A stretch of DNA of 64,000 nucleotides from Actinomycetes bacterium (GCA_021787365.1 JAJYMB010000027.1:30833-94832), one strand, 5' to 3'; positions 25,589 to 36,781 are shown, counted from the stretch's first letter. Notes: generated by a model from the sequence alone, not told the origin. Numbers and translations: made by a program.

Positions 25589-27624
25589 CCCTCCCCCACT
25601 CTTTCAGCCGGGACCAGTTCGAACAGGAGGTCGCCCCGTTCGACATGTGCCCCGGCACCGAACCCGACCCGCCCCACTTTGGCGTCGAAGCGGGCTTGGA
25701 GCGCGTACTCGGTTTTCATCGACTCGAGCATCCCGAGCACGTCGCCGGCCCGGACCTCGTCGCCGGCGGCCACGAAGATGGCTACGAGCGTGCCCGGTAG
25801 CTGTGCGATCACATGTTCTTCCCTCGGGGGGCGCGCCCGGTCGGTCGCGCCCGCAAGTTCGAAGCGGTGCGTCGACCCTTGGTGGGCCACCAGCAAGGAC
25901 GAGCCCTGGTCGGCGACCACGAAGCGCTCGAGCGACCCGTCCAGCTCGACCACCAAGGAAAACGGGCCGATGCGCTCTCGCCCTCCTGAGGCCGGAACCT
26001 CCGACAGCTGGGCCAGGCGCACGTGCACCCAGGGTTCGGTGCCGTCGATGGACACCGCCCAGGCCCCGTTGTCGCGCCCCCCGACCGGCGCGCCCGTGAT
26101 GTCGCGGCCGGCGTGGACCAGCACCTCGTGATGGGCGCCGTCGACCCAGAACGACAGCCTGGCCGGGGCCGGCGGGGCGCCGAGCCGGAAGCCGTCGCGC
26201 CCCAACGGATCCCTGGCGTCCTCGGCGACGGCGCGCTCTGCCAGTAGGACGGCGGAGGCTACGAGCCCAGGTCGCCAGTCGGGGCTGCCGAGGTCGCTCG
26301 CGTGCTCGTCGAGCCAGTCCGTCGTGACCTCGGCCCGGGAGAAGCGCTCCGAAGCGACCAGCCGGCGGAGGAACCCGAGGTTGGTCGTGAGGCCGAAGAT
26401 GGCCGTCCGGTCGAGGCCGTCGATGAGCTTCCGCCGAGCGGCCTCGCGGTCGGGCCCGTCAGCCACCAGCTTGGCGATCATGGCGTCGTAGTGCGTGCCG
26501 ACTTCCTGGCCCGCTTGCAGGGCCGCCTCCACCCGCACGCCGGCGGGCCAGCGCACGTACGTGGCCCGGCCAGCCTGGGGAAGGAACCCGTTGTCGGGGT
26601 CCTCGGCGTACACTCGCGCCTCTATCGCATGGCCCGAGAGCACGATGTCTTCTTGGGACAACCGGAGCGGTCGGCCGGCGGCCAGGCACAGCTGCAACTC
26701 GACCAGGTCGGTGCCGGTGACGGCCTCGGTGACCGGGTGCTCGACTTGGAGGCGGGTGTTCATCTCCAAGAAGTAGACCTCGTCGCCGGCCGCCAGGAAC
26801 TCGACGGTCCCGAGGCTCCGGTACGAGACATACGCGGCGATGCGGACCGCGGCATCGATGGCGGCCTGGCGCGCCGGCCAAGGGTTGATGGAGGCGGGCG
26901 CCTCCTCGACGACTTTTTGGTGCCGGCGCTGCACCGAACAGTCACGGTCGAAAAAGTGCACCACTTTCCCCGCCCCGTCGCCCACCACCTGAACTTCGAG
27001 GTGCCGGCCGGCGGGCACGTAGCGCTCGACCAGGAGCGCCCCGTCACCGAAGGCGGCGAGGGCCTCCCGGCCGGCGCCGGCGAGCGCCGCACCCAGTTCC
27101 CCCGGCCCGCTCACGAGCCTCATCCCCTTGCCTCCTCCGCCGGCCACCGCCTTTACGAGGCAGGGGAACCCGACCTCCTCCCCGGCCCGGCGTGCCAGCT
27201 CGCCAGGGGCGGCCCCTTCGACGGCGGGGAGCACCGGGGCTCCGGCCTCGTGAGCCAGGCGGCGCGCCCGGTCCTTGCGGCTCATGAGCTCGATGACTTC
27301 TGGCTGGGGGCCCACGAAGACGAGCCCGGCGGACTCGCAGGCGCGGGCGAAGCGAGCGTTCTCGGCCAGGAACCCATAGCCAGGGTGGACCGCGTCTGCT
27401 CCCGCCCGCTGCGCCGCGTCGAGCAGCGCCTCGACCGACAGGTACGACTCGGCGGCCGGCGCCGGCCCGATACGCAGGGCCTGGTCCGCCTCGGCCACAT
27501 GGGGAGCCTGGCGGTCGGCGTCGGAGTAGACAGCCACCGAACGCATGCCGAGGCGGCGCGCCGCCCTGATCACGCGCAGCGCGACTTCGCCCCGGTTGGC
27601 GACCAGCACCGTCCCGACGGCCAC
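25585..27624 (-). CDS. Acyl-CoA carboxylase alpha subunit (biotin carboxylase + BCCP; methylcrotonoyl-CoA carboxylase type)
   Basis: 679 aa; VLVANRGEVALRVIRAARRLG, KAVAGGGGKGMR, FLEMNTRLQVEHPVTE, C-terminal biotinyl site MLESMKTEY. Confidence 0.93.
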   Translation of the reverse strand: MAVGTVLVANRGEVALRVIRAARRLGMRSVAVYSDADRQAPHVAEADQALRIGPAPAAESYLSVEALLDAAQRAGADAVHPGYGFLAENARFARACESAGLVFVGPQPEVIELMSRKDRARRLAHEAGAPVLPAVEGAAPGELARRAGEEVGFPCLVKAVAGGGGKGMRLVSGPGELGAALAGAGREALAAFGDGALLVERYVPAGRHLEVQVVGDGAGKVVHFFDRDCSVQRRHQKVVEEAPASINPWPARQAAIDAAVRIAAYVSYRSLGTVEFLAAGDEVYFLEMNTRLQVEHPVTEAVTGTDLVELQLCLAAGRPLRLSQEDIVLSGHAIEARVYAEDPDNGFLPQAGRATYVRWPAGVRVEAALQAGQEVGTHYDAMIAKLVADGPDREAARRKLIDGLDRTAIFGLTTNLGFLRRLVASERFSRAEVTTDWLDEHASDLGSPDWRPGLVASAVLLAERAVAEDARDPLGRDGFRLGAPPAPARLSFWVDGAHHEVLVHAGRDITGAPVGGRDNGAWAVSIDGTEPWVHVRLAQLSEVPASGGRERIGPFSLVVELDGSLERFVVADQGSSLLVAHQGSTHRFELAGATDRARPPREEHVIAQLPGTLVAIFVAAGDEVRAGDVLGMLESMKTEYALQARFDAKVGRVGFGAGAHVERGDLLFELVPAERVGEG

Positions 27625-27633
27625 CTGTCCTTC

Positions 27634-29226
27634 CTACATCCGGAACACGCCGTAGCCGGTGCGGCCCGCCGGGGCGCGAGAAGGTGCAGAGGCGGCGAGA
27701 GCCAGCCCCACGGCCAGCACGCGCCGAGTCTCCAGCGGGTCGATCACCCCGTCGTCCCAGAGGCGCGCCGTCGAGTAGTAGGGCGATCCTTGCTGCTCGT
27801 AGCGCTCCCGGATGCGTCCGGGGTCAGGGTCGCTGCCTCCGCCGCGGCCCCGCCCGACGACTTCGAGGACCGAGGCCGCCTGGTCGCCGCCCATGACCGA
27901 GATGCGCGCGTTCGGCCACATAAACAAAAAAAGCGGGTCATAGGCACGCCCGCACATGGCGTAATTACCTGCACCGAAAGAGCCCCCGATTATGACCGTC
28001 AACTTCGCTACGGACGAGCAGGCGACTGCGTTTACCAGCAATGCGCCGTCTTTGGTTATGCCCCTCTCCTCGTACTCGCGCCCGACCATGAAGCCATTTA
28101 CGTTCTGCAAGAACACGAGCGGGATCCGGCGCCGGTCGCACAGCTGCACGAAGTGGGCGCCCTTCCTCGCGGACTCGCCGAAAAGGATGCCGTTGTTGGC
28201 GACCACGCCAACGCGGTAGCCGAAAATATGGGCGAAGCCGCAGACGAGCGTCTCGCCGTAGTCGGCCTTCCACTCCGAAAAACGCGAACCGTCTACGGTC
28301 CTGCGGAGGACTTCGTGTACGTCGTAGGGGCGCCGGACGTCCGCCGGCACGATGTCGTAGATCTGAGAGGGGTCCTCCGCCGGCTCTTCGGGCTCGGCGT
28401 CTTGGCCTTCGCCCGCCGCGGGCGCCGGCGGCAGGGTCTCGACCATAGAGCGCAGGACCGCGAGGGCCTCGGCGTCGTCGCCGGCCAGGTGGTCCACCAC
28501 GCCGGAGCGCCGGGCGTGCATTTCCCCGCCGCCTAGTTGTTCTGCGGTCACGACCTCGCCCGTGGCCGCCTGGACGAGAGGCGGCCCGCCCAGGAATATC
28601 GTCCCCTCGCCCCGCACGATGACAGTTTCGTCGCTCATGGCGGGCACGTAGGCGCCCCCGGCAGTGGAAGAACCCATTACCGCGCACAGCTGGGGGATCC
28701 CCGCCGCCGACATCCTGGCCTGGTTGAAGAAAATGCGGCCGAAATTGTCCCGGTCGGGGAAGACTTCGTCTTGGAGGGGCAAATAGGCTCCGCCCGAGTC
28801 CACGAGGTAACAGCAAGCTAGCCGGCAGGCGGCGGCGACCTCCTGAGCGCGCAGGTGCTTTTTCACGGTCACCGGGAAGTACGTGCCGCCCTTCACGGTG
28901 GCGTCGTTGGCAACGACCATGCAGGGCCGCCCTGCCACCTTGCCGATCCCCGTCACTATCCCGGCAGCAGGGACGTCCTCGCCGTACATCCCCCAAGCGG
29001 CGAGCGGCGACAATTCGAGGAAGGAAGCGCCCGGGTCGAGCAGCCTGTCGACCCGCTCCCGGACGAGCAGCTTGCCGCGTTGGGTATGGCGCCGGCGTGC
29101 CCGTTCGTCGCCGCCTTGGCGGACGGCCGCCAGCCGCTCACGCAGCTCCGCCACCAGTTCGGCCAGAGTGGGCGCTGCCGGCGGAGACATCTCGTGACCG
29201 AGGTTAACATCGCCGCGTGCCACCAA
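27634..29226 (-). CDS. Acyl-CoA carboxylase beta subunit (carboxyltransferase; methylcrotonoyl-CoA carboxylase type)
   Basis: 530 aa; [58 protein letters not shown]. Confidence 0.93.
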   Translation of the reverse strand: MVARGDVNLGHEMSPPAAPTLAELVAELRERLAAVRQGGDERARRRHTQRGKLLVRERVDRLLDPGASFLELSPLAAWGMYGEDVPAAGIVTGIGKVAGRPCMVVANDATVKGGTYFPVTVKKHLRAQEVAAACRLACCYLVDSGGAYLPLQDEVFPDRDNFGRIFFNQARMSAAGIPQLCAVMGSSTAGGAYVPAMSDETVIVRGEGTIFLGGPPLVQAATGEVVTAEQLGGGEMHARRSGVVDHLAGDDAEALAVLRSMVETLPPAPAAGEGQDAEPEEPAEDPSQIYDIVPADVRRPYDVHEVLRRTVDGSRFSEWKADYGETLVCGFAHIFGYRVGVVANNGILFGESARKGAHFVQLCDRRRIPLVFLQNVNGFMVGREYEERGITKDGALLVNAVACSSVAKLTVIIGGSFGAGNYAMCGRAYDPLFLFMWPNARISVMGGDQAASVLEVVGRGRGGGSDPDPGRIRERYEQQGSPYYSTARLWDDGVIDPLETRRVLAVGLALAASAPSRAPAGRTGYGVFRM

Positions 29227-30026
29227 TTGACGGGGTTTACGTGAGGCTCGAGCACCACCACGGGGGGATGGTCGCGGAGCTGGTCCTCGACCGGCCCGGA
29301 GCGTTGAACGCGCTGTCCAGCGCCATGGCGGACCAGCTGGTGGCTGCCTGTGGCGAGCTCAGCCGGGAGCCGGCGGTGCGCGCTGCGGTCGTGTCTTCCA
29401 GTTCCGAGCGGGCCTTCTGCGCGGGCGCCGACCTGAAAGAGCGCGCCCGGATGAGCGATGCAGAACTGGTCGCGCAGCGGCCGGTCATGCGGGCGGCCTT
29501 CGAGGCCGTGCGGGCGATCGAAGCGCCAGTCATCGCAGCGGTCGCCGGCTACGCGCTCGGTGGCGGCCTCGAGCTGGCCCTGTCGTGCGACTTGATAGTG
29601 GCCGACGAGACGGCCGAGCTGGGCCTGCCCGAGGTGGCGGTCGGCTTGGTGCCGGGGGGAGGCGGCACGCAACTGCTCTCGCGTCGCGCCGGGCCAGGGC
29701 TTGCCGCCGACCTGATCCTAACCGCCAGGCGTATGGCTGCGGCCGAGGCGCACCGGCTCGGCCTCGTGGACCGCCTGGTCGGAGCGGGAGGAGCGCGCTC
29801 GGCCGCCCTCCAGCTGGCAATGGAGGTCGCGGCCAACTCGCCGACGGCCGTCAAGGCGGCCAAGCGGGCCCTCCGCCTCGGCGCCGACGCCGGGCTGCCC
29901 GCCGCCCTGGAGGTCGAGGACGCCGCTTGGCGGGCCGCAGCCGCGTCGGCCGAGCGCGCCGAGGGCATCAGGGCCTTCGCCGAAAAGCGCCGGCCGAGCT
30001 GGCGCCCCGCCGGGCCGGCCGGGTAG
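29217..30026 (+). CDS. Enoyl-CoA hydratase/isomerase family protein
   Basis: 269 aa; [41 protein letters not shown]. Confidence 0.93.
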   Translation: MPPIDGVYVRLEHHHGGMVAELVLDRPGALNALSSAMADQLVAACGELSREPAVRAAVVSSSSERAFCAGADLKERARMSDAELVAQRPVMRAAFEAVRAIEAPVIAAVAGYALGGGLELALSCDLIVADETAELGLPEVAVGLVPGGGGTQLLSRRAGPGLAADLILTARRMAAAEAHRLGLVDRLVGAGGARSAALQLAMEVAANSPTAVKAAKRALRLGADAGLPAALEVEDAAWRAAAASAERAEGIRAFAEKRRPSWRPAGPAG

Positions 30027-30060
30027 CCGGCACCGCCCGGTAGCCCGACGCGCGCTGCCG

Positions 30061-32787
30061 TCAGCCGGCGAGCGGCGCCGGCAGGAGCCCTGCGAAGCTG
30101 GCCCGCCGCTGCGCCGGCCAGGCCTCCACCCAGGCCTCGAACTGGGGCACGGGCAGGGGCCTCGCCAGGTAGAAGCCTTGGGCTGCGGTGCAACCGAGGC
30201 TGGCCAGGCGCTCCAGGGTGGCCTCGTCCTCGACGCCTTCGGCGGTGACCGTCCGGCCGAGGGAGCGCGCCAGCTCGATGGTAGAGCGCACGATGGCTTC
30301 GTCGCCCCGGTCGGCCACTATGTCTTTCACGAAGGAACGGTCGATCTTCAAGTCGTCGAAGGGCAACCGCTTCAAGCGGCTGAGCGAAGAAAAGCCGGTG
30401 CCGTAGTCGTCGATCGCGAGGCTGACGCCGAGCTCGGCCAGCTCGCTCACCGCCGTCTCGGAACGCGGGGCGTCGCGCATGGTGCAGGACTCGGTGAGCT
30501 CCAAGGTGAGCGCCCGGGGCGGCAGCCCGTAGCGCCGGAGGGCTGTCTCCACTTTGTCGGCCACCGAGCCGCTGGCCAACGAACGGGCCGAAAGGTTCAC
30601 CGACACAGCCAGGCTCGGCATCCCTTGGCGCCAGCGCACCAGCTCGGAAAGGCTGCGCTCCAGCACCCACCAAGTGATCGGGTCGATCAGGCCCGAGCTC
30701 TCGGCTACCGGCACGAACTCGGTCGGCGAGACCGGGCCGAAGCGTTCGTGGTGCCAGCGGAGCAAGGCCTCACACCCGACCACATGCCCGGTGGCCAGCT
30801 CGACGACGGGCTGGTACCAGAGATCGAGGCCTTCGGTTTCGACAGCCCGGCGCAGCTCTGTCGCGAGGGTGAGGCGCCGGACGCTCATCTGGTCCTCGGC
30901 GGGGGTGTAGAAGCGAGTGCCCCCACCGCCGGACTTCGCCAGGTACATCGCCACCTCGGCGTGGCGCATGACGGTGGTGGCGTCGCGCGAGCCCCCGTGC
31001 GGTGCGGCCGTGGCGACCCCGACGCTCGCGTGGAGGTCCAGTGAGAGGCCCTCCACGAGATAAGGGCGGGAGAGGACTTTCAGGACTTCGTTGCACGCTT
31101 GTTCGAGCTCCACCGTGCCGGGCCTAACGAGCAGCAGGGCGAACTCGTCGCCGCCGAGCCGCGCGGCGGGTTCCTCGCCAGGGGCCTTGGCCATTTTCCT
31201 CCAAAAGGAGGTGCCTTCCCCCTCGAACCATGCTGCCGTCCCGACCTCCGAGTGCTCCCGCCGCCTCGAAGCGGCATCGTCGGCAAAGGCGGGGCCCAGG
31301 ACGGCCTCGGCCAGCCATGGGAGGGCAGAGGTGCCCGGTGCCCCCAGGTCTTGGAGGCGTCGTGCGACCTCGACCAGGACCGCGTCACCGGTCAGGTGGC
31401 CCAGGGTGTCGTTCACCTCTTTGAACCCGTCGAGGTCGACCAGCACCCCGGCGACAGCGCTCAATGGACGGGACTGGAGGACGTGCTCCACGTTGTGCAG
31501 GAAGTGTTCCCGGTTGGGCAACCCGGTGAGAGGGTCGTGCCTGGCCTGGTACCGGCGAGTGGCGAGCTCGCGACGGAGGCGTTCCATCGCTTCGCTGCTG
31601 CGCAGGGCCGTGCCGAGCGTGGCCGCGAGCGCCTCGAGGAAATGGAGGTCCTTGTCGGTGAAGCTGTAATTGTGGTACGCGGGGTCGGAGACGAGCAGGT
31701 ACCCGCAACCCTTCTTGCCGGGTTCCAGTGACGCCGCCATGGCGTCCGAGAAACCCTCCTCGGCGAGCGCGGCGGAAAGGCCGGTCACTTCCGAACCGGC
31801 TCGCTCACGGAGCGGGAGGGACTCGTTCACGAGCAGGTCCCGGGCCGAGAGGCCGTCTTCTTCGTCGAAGGCGAGCCGGCGCCCCCGGCCGAGAGAACAC
31901 CTGACCGCGATGGGGCCGGCCCCCGTCGCCACCGGCAGCACGACTTCGGTACGGTCGGCATGGGCGAGCAAGCTGGCGCGCTCCAGAGCGGTCGACATCA
32001 CGTCACGGGTGCTCGTGAGCGCAAGGAGCTCTCGCGTCAAGTTGTAGAGGTTGGCCACGTCCGAGTACCGCTCGTGCGTGGCGCGTGTTTCCTGGAAGGC
32101 CCGGTTGGCGCCGGCTACGACGAGGGAGAACAGAAGCGCCGTCCAGGGGTTGACCCATATGAGCAGGACCGCCATCATGGCACCCACGTAGCAGGCGGCC
32201 AGCGAGCCCAAGCTGTAGACGACGAGCGCTCGGACCGGGGGTACCCACCAGTGGAGCTCGTGGACCGACGCCGCCGCCAGCGCCAGCACCGTGTCCGCGG
32301 CCAGGACCATGAGCAACGCGAGGCCGGCTGCCGCCCAACCCTGCGGAGTTCCCGGTGCCGCTCCCGCCAGCAGGTGGTCGTAGACGATGATCCCGGCCCC
32401 GAGCGCGAGCGTGTAAGCGCCCCCCGAGACGACGGCCTTGCTGGCCTTCCGGCCCACATAGGCGCTCGCGGCGAGCGACCCGCAAAGAACGGCCGACAGT
32501 GCCAGCAGGGGCGACAGGTACACGACGCCGACGAGGGCCGGCAGTTCGGTGAGGCCGAGGGACAGGTTGACACGACGGCTGTGGAGCTTGACCGGGTTGG
32601 AGTCGCCGGCGAAGGCGCCGAGCGCGATAAGGGGCCACAGCTCCCAATAGTCGGGGCCGGCGGGGCGCAACGCCGCCAGGTGGCTCAGGTAGAGCCAGGC
32701 GGTGGCGGCGAACAAGCCCGCGGCCACCAGGCCGGCGCGCACCGACGCTGCTGTGGTTAGCTTGTGCCTGGACGCTTCCTTGCTCAA
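30061..32787 (-). CDS. Membrane-associated GGDEF-EAL protein with GAF-like region
   Basis: 908 aa; N-terminal TM segments; DPLTGLPNREHF, ARLGGDEFALLL, CEALLRW, LELTES, DDYGTGFSSL, DLKIDRSFV, AEGVE. Confidence 0.92.
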   Translation of the reverse strand: MSKEASRHKLTTAASVRAGLVAAGLFAATAWLYLSHLAALRPAGPDYWELWPLIALGAFAGDSNPVKLHSRRVNLSLGLTELPALVGVVYLSPLLALSAVLCGSLAASAYVGRKASKAVVSGGAYTLALGAGIIVYDHLLAGAAPGTPQGWAAAGLALLMVLAADTVLALAAASVHELHWWVPPVRALVVYSLGSLAACYVGAMMAVLLIWVNPWTALLFSLVVAGANRAFQETRATHERYSDVANLYNLTRELLALTSTRDVMSTALERASLLAHADRTEVVLPVATGAGPIAVRCSLGRGRRLAFDEEDGLSARDLLVNESLPLRERAGSEVTGLSAALAEEGFSDAMAASLEPGKKGCGYLLVSDPAYHNYSFTDKDLHFLEALAATLGTALRSSEAMERLRRELATRRYQARHDPLTGLPNREHFLHNVEHVLQSRPLSAVAGVLVDLDGFKEVNDTLGHLTGDAVLVEVARRLQDLGAPGTSALPWLAEAVLGPAFADDAASRRREHSEVGTAAWFEGEGTSFWRKMAKAPGEEPAARLGGDEFALLLVRPGTVELEQACNEVLKVLSRPYLVEGLSLDLHASVGVATAAPHGGSRDATTVMRHAEVAMYLAKSGGGGTRFYTPAEDQMSVRRLTLATELRRAVETEGLDLWYQPVVELATGHVVGCEALLRWHHERFGPVSPTEFVPVAESSGLIDPITWWVLERSLSELVRWRQGMPSLAVSVNLSARSLASGSVADKVETALRRYGLPPRALTLELTESCTMRDAPRSETAVSELAELGVSLAIDDYGTGFSSLSRLKRLPFDDLKIDRSFVKDIVADRGDEAIVRSTIELARSLGRTVTAEGVEDEATLERLASLGCTAAQGFYLARPLPVPQFEAWVEAWPAQRRASFAGLLPAPLAG

Positions 32788-32952
32788 GGGGGTTGCCTCT
32801 CGGGAGCTCTTCGGACCAACTCAAATGGTCGGCCTGTAGGCAGGAGCCCTGTAGAAGGCCTGGTCATGGCTGGCCTCAGGGGTGAGAACGACCCGCAAAA
32901 GCGGAAAAAAACGACGGGCCTGGCCCGGGAGCGGAGGTGCTAGGTTCGGCCC

Positions 32953-33144
32953 GTGCACACGACCTACCTGGCCACCATTTCCAAGCACGACATCGCCGGC
33001 ATAGTCCTCGCCGTCGCGGCTGTCGTCCTCATCTTGTGGGGAGGCATACGGTTGGCGGCGAAGGCGGCCGAAGCTTCGCTCCTCCTGCTCGGGGCGGTGG
33101 TGGCGGCGGTGGTCTCGGTGCTCATGTTCACCAGGGCCATCTGA
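32953..33144 (+). CDS. Small hydrophobic membrane protein
   Basis: 63 aa with two predicted TM stretches; GTG start; short spacing to enolase. Confidence 0.5.
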   Translation: MHTTYLATISKHDIAGIVLAVAAVVLILWGGIRLAAKAAEASLLLLGAVVAAVVSVLMFTRAI

Positions 33145-33179
33145 GCCCCGCGGCCGCCTCGGGCTAGGGTCTAAGCCCG

Positions 33180-34457
33180 ATGGCCTACAAAGTCTCCAAC
33201 GTCCATGCCCTGGAAATCCTCGACTCCCGAGGGAGGCCGACCCTCGAGGTCACGCTCCAGTTAGACGGCGGCGCCACAGGAGTAGCGGGCGTGCCCTCAG
33301 GTGCTTCCACGGGTAGCCGCGAAGCAGTCGAGCTGCGCGACGGCGACTCGAAGCGCTGGAAGGGCGCCGGCGTCACCAAGGCCGTCGCCAACGTGAACGG
33401 CGAGATCAACAAATTGGTCGCAGGACGCTCGTGGAAAAGCCTCGAAGAGCTGGACCGCGCCGTCATCGAGCTCGACGCCACGCCCAACAAGAGCCGCCTG
33501 GGGGCCAACGCCACCGTAGGGGTGTCGATGGCTGCGGCCCGCGCCATGGCCGTGGAGGACGGCCAGCCGCTTTACCGTTGGCTGGCCACCGACGAGAGCT
33601 TGATGCGGCTCCCGGTCCCCCATTTCAACGTCGTCAACGGCGGCGCCCACGCCCAGAACGAGCTCGAGTTCCAAGAGTTCATGCTCGCCCCCCTCGGCGC
33701 CCCGAACATCGCCGAGGCGGTGAGGGCGGGGGCGGAGATCTACCAGGCCCTCCGGGGCATCCTGCACGCCAAGGGCCACTCCACGGGCCTCGGTGACGAG
33801 GGGGGTTTCGCACCCGCGCTCGCCACCCCCGAAGATGTCCTCGACCTGCTCGTGGAAGCGATCGAGGCATCGGGGTACACGCCGGGGCGCGAGGGGGTGG
33901 CGCTGGCGCTCGACCCGGCGGCCTCGGAGATGCGCGAACCGGACGGCACCTACCGCTATTCGACCGGCACCCAGCTGAGCACCGACCAGATGATCGACCG
34001 CTACGAGGAGCTGACCAGCCGTTACCCGATCTGGTCGGTCGAAGATGGCCTCGGGGAGGACGACTGGGAGGGATGGGAAAGGCTGACCGCTCGCCTCGGC
34101 AGCCGGGTACAGCTGGTGGGCGACGACATCTTCGTCACCAACCCCTCCATAATCCGTGAGGCGATCGCCCGCAAGGTCGCCAACTCGGCGCTCATCAAGG
34201 TCAACCAGATCGGCACGGTCACCGAGACCCTGGAGGCGATCTCGGTGTGCCGGGGGGCGGGCTACACCCAGTTCATCTCGCACCGCTCCGGCGAGACACC
34301 CGACACCTTCATAGCCGACCTGGCCGTCGCCAGCGGCGCCGGCCAACTGAAGACCGGCGCCCCCGCTCGCGGGGAGCGTGTGGCCAAGTACAACCGCCTC
34401 ATAGGCATCGCAGCCGAGAACCCCGCCCTGGCCTACGGGATGCCCGGCCGGCGCTAA
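33180..34457 (+). CDS. eno: Enolase (phosphopyruvate hydratase)
   Basis: 425 aa; ALEILDSRGRPTLEV, GDDIFVTNPSII, LIKVNQIGTVTETLEAI, SHRSGETPDTFIADL. Confidence 0.98.
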   Translation: MAYKVSNVHALEILDSRGRPTLEVTLQLDGGATGVAGVPSGASTGSREAVELRDGDSKRWKGAGVTKAVANVNGEINKLVAGRSWKSLEELDRAVIELDATPNKSRLGANATVGVSMAAARAMAVEDGQPLYRWLATDESLMRLPVPHFNVVNGGAHAQNELEFQEFMLAPLGAPNIAEAVRAGAEIYQALRGILHAKGHSTGLGDEGGFAPALATPEDVLDLLVEAIEASGYTPGREGVALALDPAASEMREPDGTYRYSTGTQLSTDQMIDRYEELTSRYPIWSVEDGLGEDDWEGWERLTARLGSRVQLVGDDIFVTNPSIIREAIARKVANSALIKVNQIGTVTETLEAISVCRGAGYTQFISHRSGETPDTFIADLAVASGAGQLKTGAPARGERVAKYNRLIGIAAENPALAYGMPGRR

Positions 34458-34571
34458 CCGCCGCGCTGGTTTCCGCGGCGGCCTGGTCCTGCGCCGGCCT
34501 GGTCCCGCGAGGCCTGGTCCCGCGACGGCCTGGCCCTGCGACGGGAGGCCCTGCGGCTGGCGGCGTGGCGG

Positions 34572-34919
34572 TCAGCCGGCGGAGCGGAGGCGCTGGCTGG
34601 CGCCGACGAGCGGCTTGGCGGCCTCCAGGAGCCAGTCCAGGCTGCGCTTCAACTGGTCCGGCGAACTGTCCAAGGCGAGGTCCCCCTCGATGTCGGAGAT
34701 GGCCCAGGCGAGCACGAACAGGAGGTCGTCGAGCCCCTCCACGGCCTTACGGGCCACTATCAGGTCCGACTCGGCGAGGCCGAGCTCGCGCGCACGTTTC
34801 CGGGCCTCGAAATCCCGCTGGCGGCAGCTGCGCCGGCAGTAACGGCGGGGGCGGCCAGCCCCGGTGGCAGGAGGAAGGTGTGCGCCGCACCAGGCGCACA
34901 CGGCCTCACGGTCCCTCAC
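34572..34919 (-). CDS. Hypothetical protein with N-terminal zinc-finger-like motif
   Basis: VRDREAVCAWCGAHLPPATGAGRPRRYCRRSCRQRDFEARKRA; GTG at 34919; divergent from 35009 gene. Confidence 0.65.
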   Translation of the reverse strand: MRDREAVCAWCGAHLPPATGAGRPRRYCRRSCRQRDFEARKRARELGLAESDLIVARKAVEGLDDLLFVLAWAISDIEGDLALDSSPDQLKRSLDWLLEAAKPLVGASQRLRSAG

Positions 34920-35008
34920 CGCGCTGAAACTAGCCGAGCTGAAACCAACCGGGCCGGCTCGCCGATAAGTGAATTTGCCCAGGCGCGCCGAAGTTGTAGC
35001 TTGGTGCG

Positions 35009-36781
35009 GTGGCACGCCGCTTGGAGATCGAGCTGACGAGCGCGCGGCCGGACGGCACCTGGACTTGGCGTGCCGCCGGCGCCTTGGAGCCGCGTGGGTC
35101 GCTTGACGCCTCGCTCCTCTACGAAGGTGCCAAGGCGGGCGACGTGGTCAGGGCCGAGACGGAGTTCGGGATCGAGGGCATCACGGTGATCGGTGTGGAG
35201 CCTCCCCGGGCACCCGCGACCGAGGACCAAAGCCGCATAGAGATACTGGCGCGCCCTGCCGCACCCGGCGTCACGACACAGCTGGCGGGCCGGGGCCGGC
35301 CCCTCGGAGAAGAACGGCGCCGGGAAGACCGTGGTGGGCGGGAGCGGGCGGCACGCACCCGGCCGGGCGGCCGGCCGCCGGGCACACCACTTCCAGGCGC
35401 CACACCACTTCCAGGCGCACGGCGTGCTGGGGAGCGGGTGCCCGGGAGCGAGGCAGGACGGCGCAGCCGGGCAGAGCATGCGCCCGAGGAGGCCTCTCAC
35501 CAGGACCAAGTAGCTGAGGCGACCCGGGAGGGCCGCAGCCGAGGTCCCGAAGCTCAAGCCAGGCGGGGCAGGGCCAAAGAAGTTGAGACTGCTGCTAGGG
35601 CGCACCCGGGACGGCGGGCGGAGGGCAAGCAGGAAGGTGCAGGGGCGCGCCGTGAAGCCGGTGGCCCGCAGCACCAGCGCCGGCTCAGCCCGGCCAACAC
35701 CCACCGCAATGCCATGCTGGAGAGCCTCCCCCCGGAGCAGAGGCCCATCGCTCAGCAGCTCCTTCGAGGGGGGATACCCGCAGTACGGACCGCCCTTTTC
35801 TTCGAGCGAGAGCGGGCGAGGGAGGAAGGGCGGCCCGAGCCGAGCACCGAGGGCGTCATTGCTATCGCAGAGTCGCTCGTGAGGAAGGTAAAGGCGGCGG
35901 AGTGGCGCGACCGTGCCGAGGCCGCAGTGGCGACAGGTGACGCCCTCGCGACAAGGGACCTTCGGGCCCTCGTCAATGGCTCCGATGTGGCCCGCGACGA
36001 GGCTTCGAGGGAACTGGTCGTCGCTTTGCGTGAGATGCTCGAACACCGGGTCGAGGCCAACCGCCAGGCCTGGGCGGAAGAGGTGGCCCGCCACCTCGAC
36101 GCCGGACAAGTGATCAGGGCGCTGAAGCTCTCCTCCCGGCCCCCTGACCCCGGGGCCCGGTTCTCGGCGGAGCTCGCCGTACGCCTTCGCGACGCCGCCA
36201 GCGAGGCGCTTTCGCCGGCGCTCACCCCCGAGCGGTGGCTAGCCCTGCTCGCCGTGGTGAGCGAAAGCCCCGTCCGCCGGACGGTCAAGCCCCAGGGCCT
36301 GCCCCCCTCTCCCCCACCCGAGCTCCTCGAGGCTGCGCGTCAGCAGTGTGGCCGTATCCCTGCGCTCGCGCCGCTGCTCGGGATCAGCGTTCCCCCGCCG
36401 CCCGGGCCACTCCGGCCCAGCGTCCCCACCAGGGCGCGAGGCCGGCGCCCTTCGCGCCCTTCCAGGCCGCTGCCCTCGCGGGCAAGCAAAAGTCCCTCGC
36501 CCACTGGAGCTCCGCCGGAGGCAACCCCGCCCGCTGAGGCGGCGCCCATAACCTCCACGCCCGCTGACGAGGCGACCCCAGCCGCTGAAGCGGTGCCGGC
36601 GGCCCCGCCCGCTGAAGCGGTGCCGGCGGCCCCAGCTGCTGAGGCGACACCCCCGGTTGCCGACCCCGAACCGCCTGCCCTCGCCCCCGGTCCGTCCGAA
36701 GCTCTCTCACCGCTCGACGGCTCCACGGAAGAGAAAAATGGCGCCGCCCTCAACGAGGCCGGCGCGGCTCAGCCGTCCTGA
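35009..36781 (+). CDS. Hypothetical protein; N-terminal compact domain, helical central domain, low-complexity linkers
   Basis: 590 aa with consistent frame and structured blocks (ARRLEIELTSARPDGTWTWRAAGALEPRG; NAMLESLPPEQRPIAQQLLRGGIPAVRTAL). Confidence 0.7.
   Translation: MARRLEIELTSARPDGTWTWRAAGALEPRGSLDASLLYEGAKAGDVVRAETEFGIEGITVIGVEPPRAPATEDQSRIEILARPAAPGVTTQLAGRGRPLGEERRREDRGGRERAARTRPGGRPPGTPLPGATPLPGARRAGERVPGSEAGRRSRAEHAPEEASHQDQVAEATREGRSRGPEAQARRGRAKEVETAARAHPGRRAEGKQEGAGARREAGGPQHQRRLSPANTHRNAMLESLPPEQRPIAQQLLRGGIPAVRTALFFERERAREEGRPEPSTEGVIAIAESLVRKVKAAEWRDRAEAAVATGDALATRDLRALVNGSDVARDEASRELVVALREMLEHRVEANRQAWAEEVARHLDAGQVIRALKLSSRPPDPGARFSAELAVRLRDAASEALSPALTPERWLALLAVVSESPVRRTVKPQGLPPSPPPELLEAARQQCGRIPALAPLLGISVPPPPGPLRPSVPTRARGRRPSRPSRPLPSRASKSPSPTGAPPEATPPAEAAPITSTPADEATPAAEAVPAAPPAEAVPAAPAAEATPPVADPEPPALAPGPSEALSPLDGSTEEKNGAALNEAGAAQPS
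35383..35418 (+). repeat. 18-bp x2 in-frame tandem repeat
   Basis: CACACCACTTCCAGGCGC repeated exactly; encodes TPLPGA TPLPGA. Confidence 0.85.
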
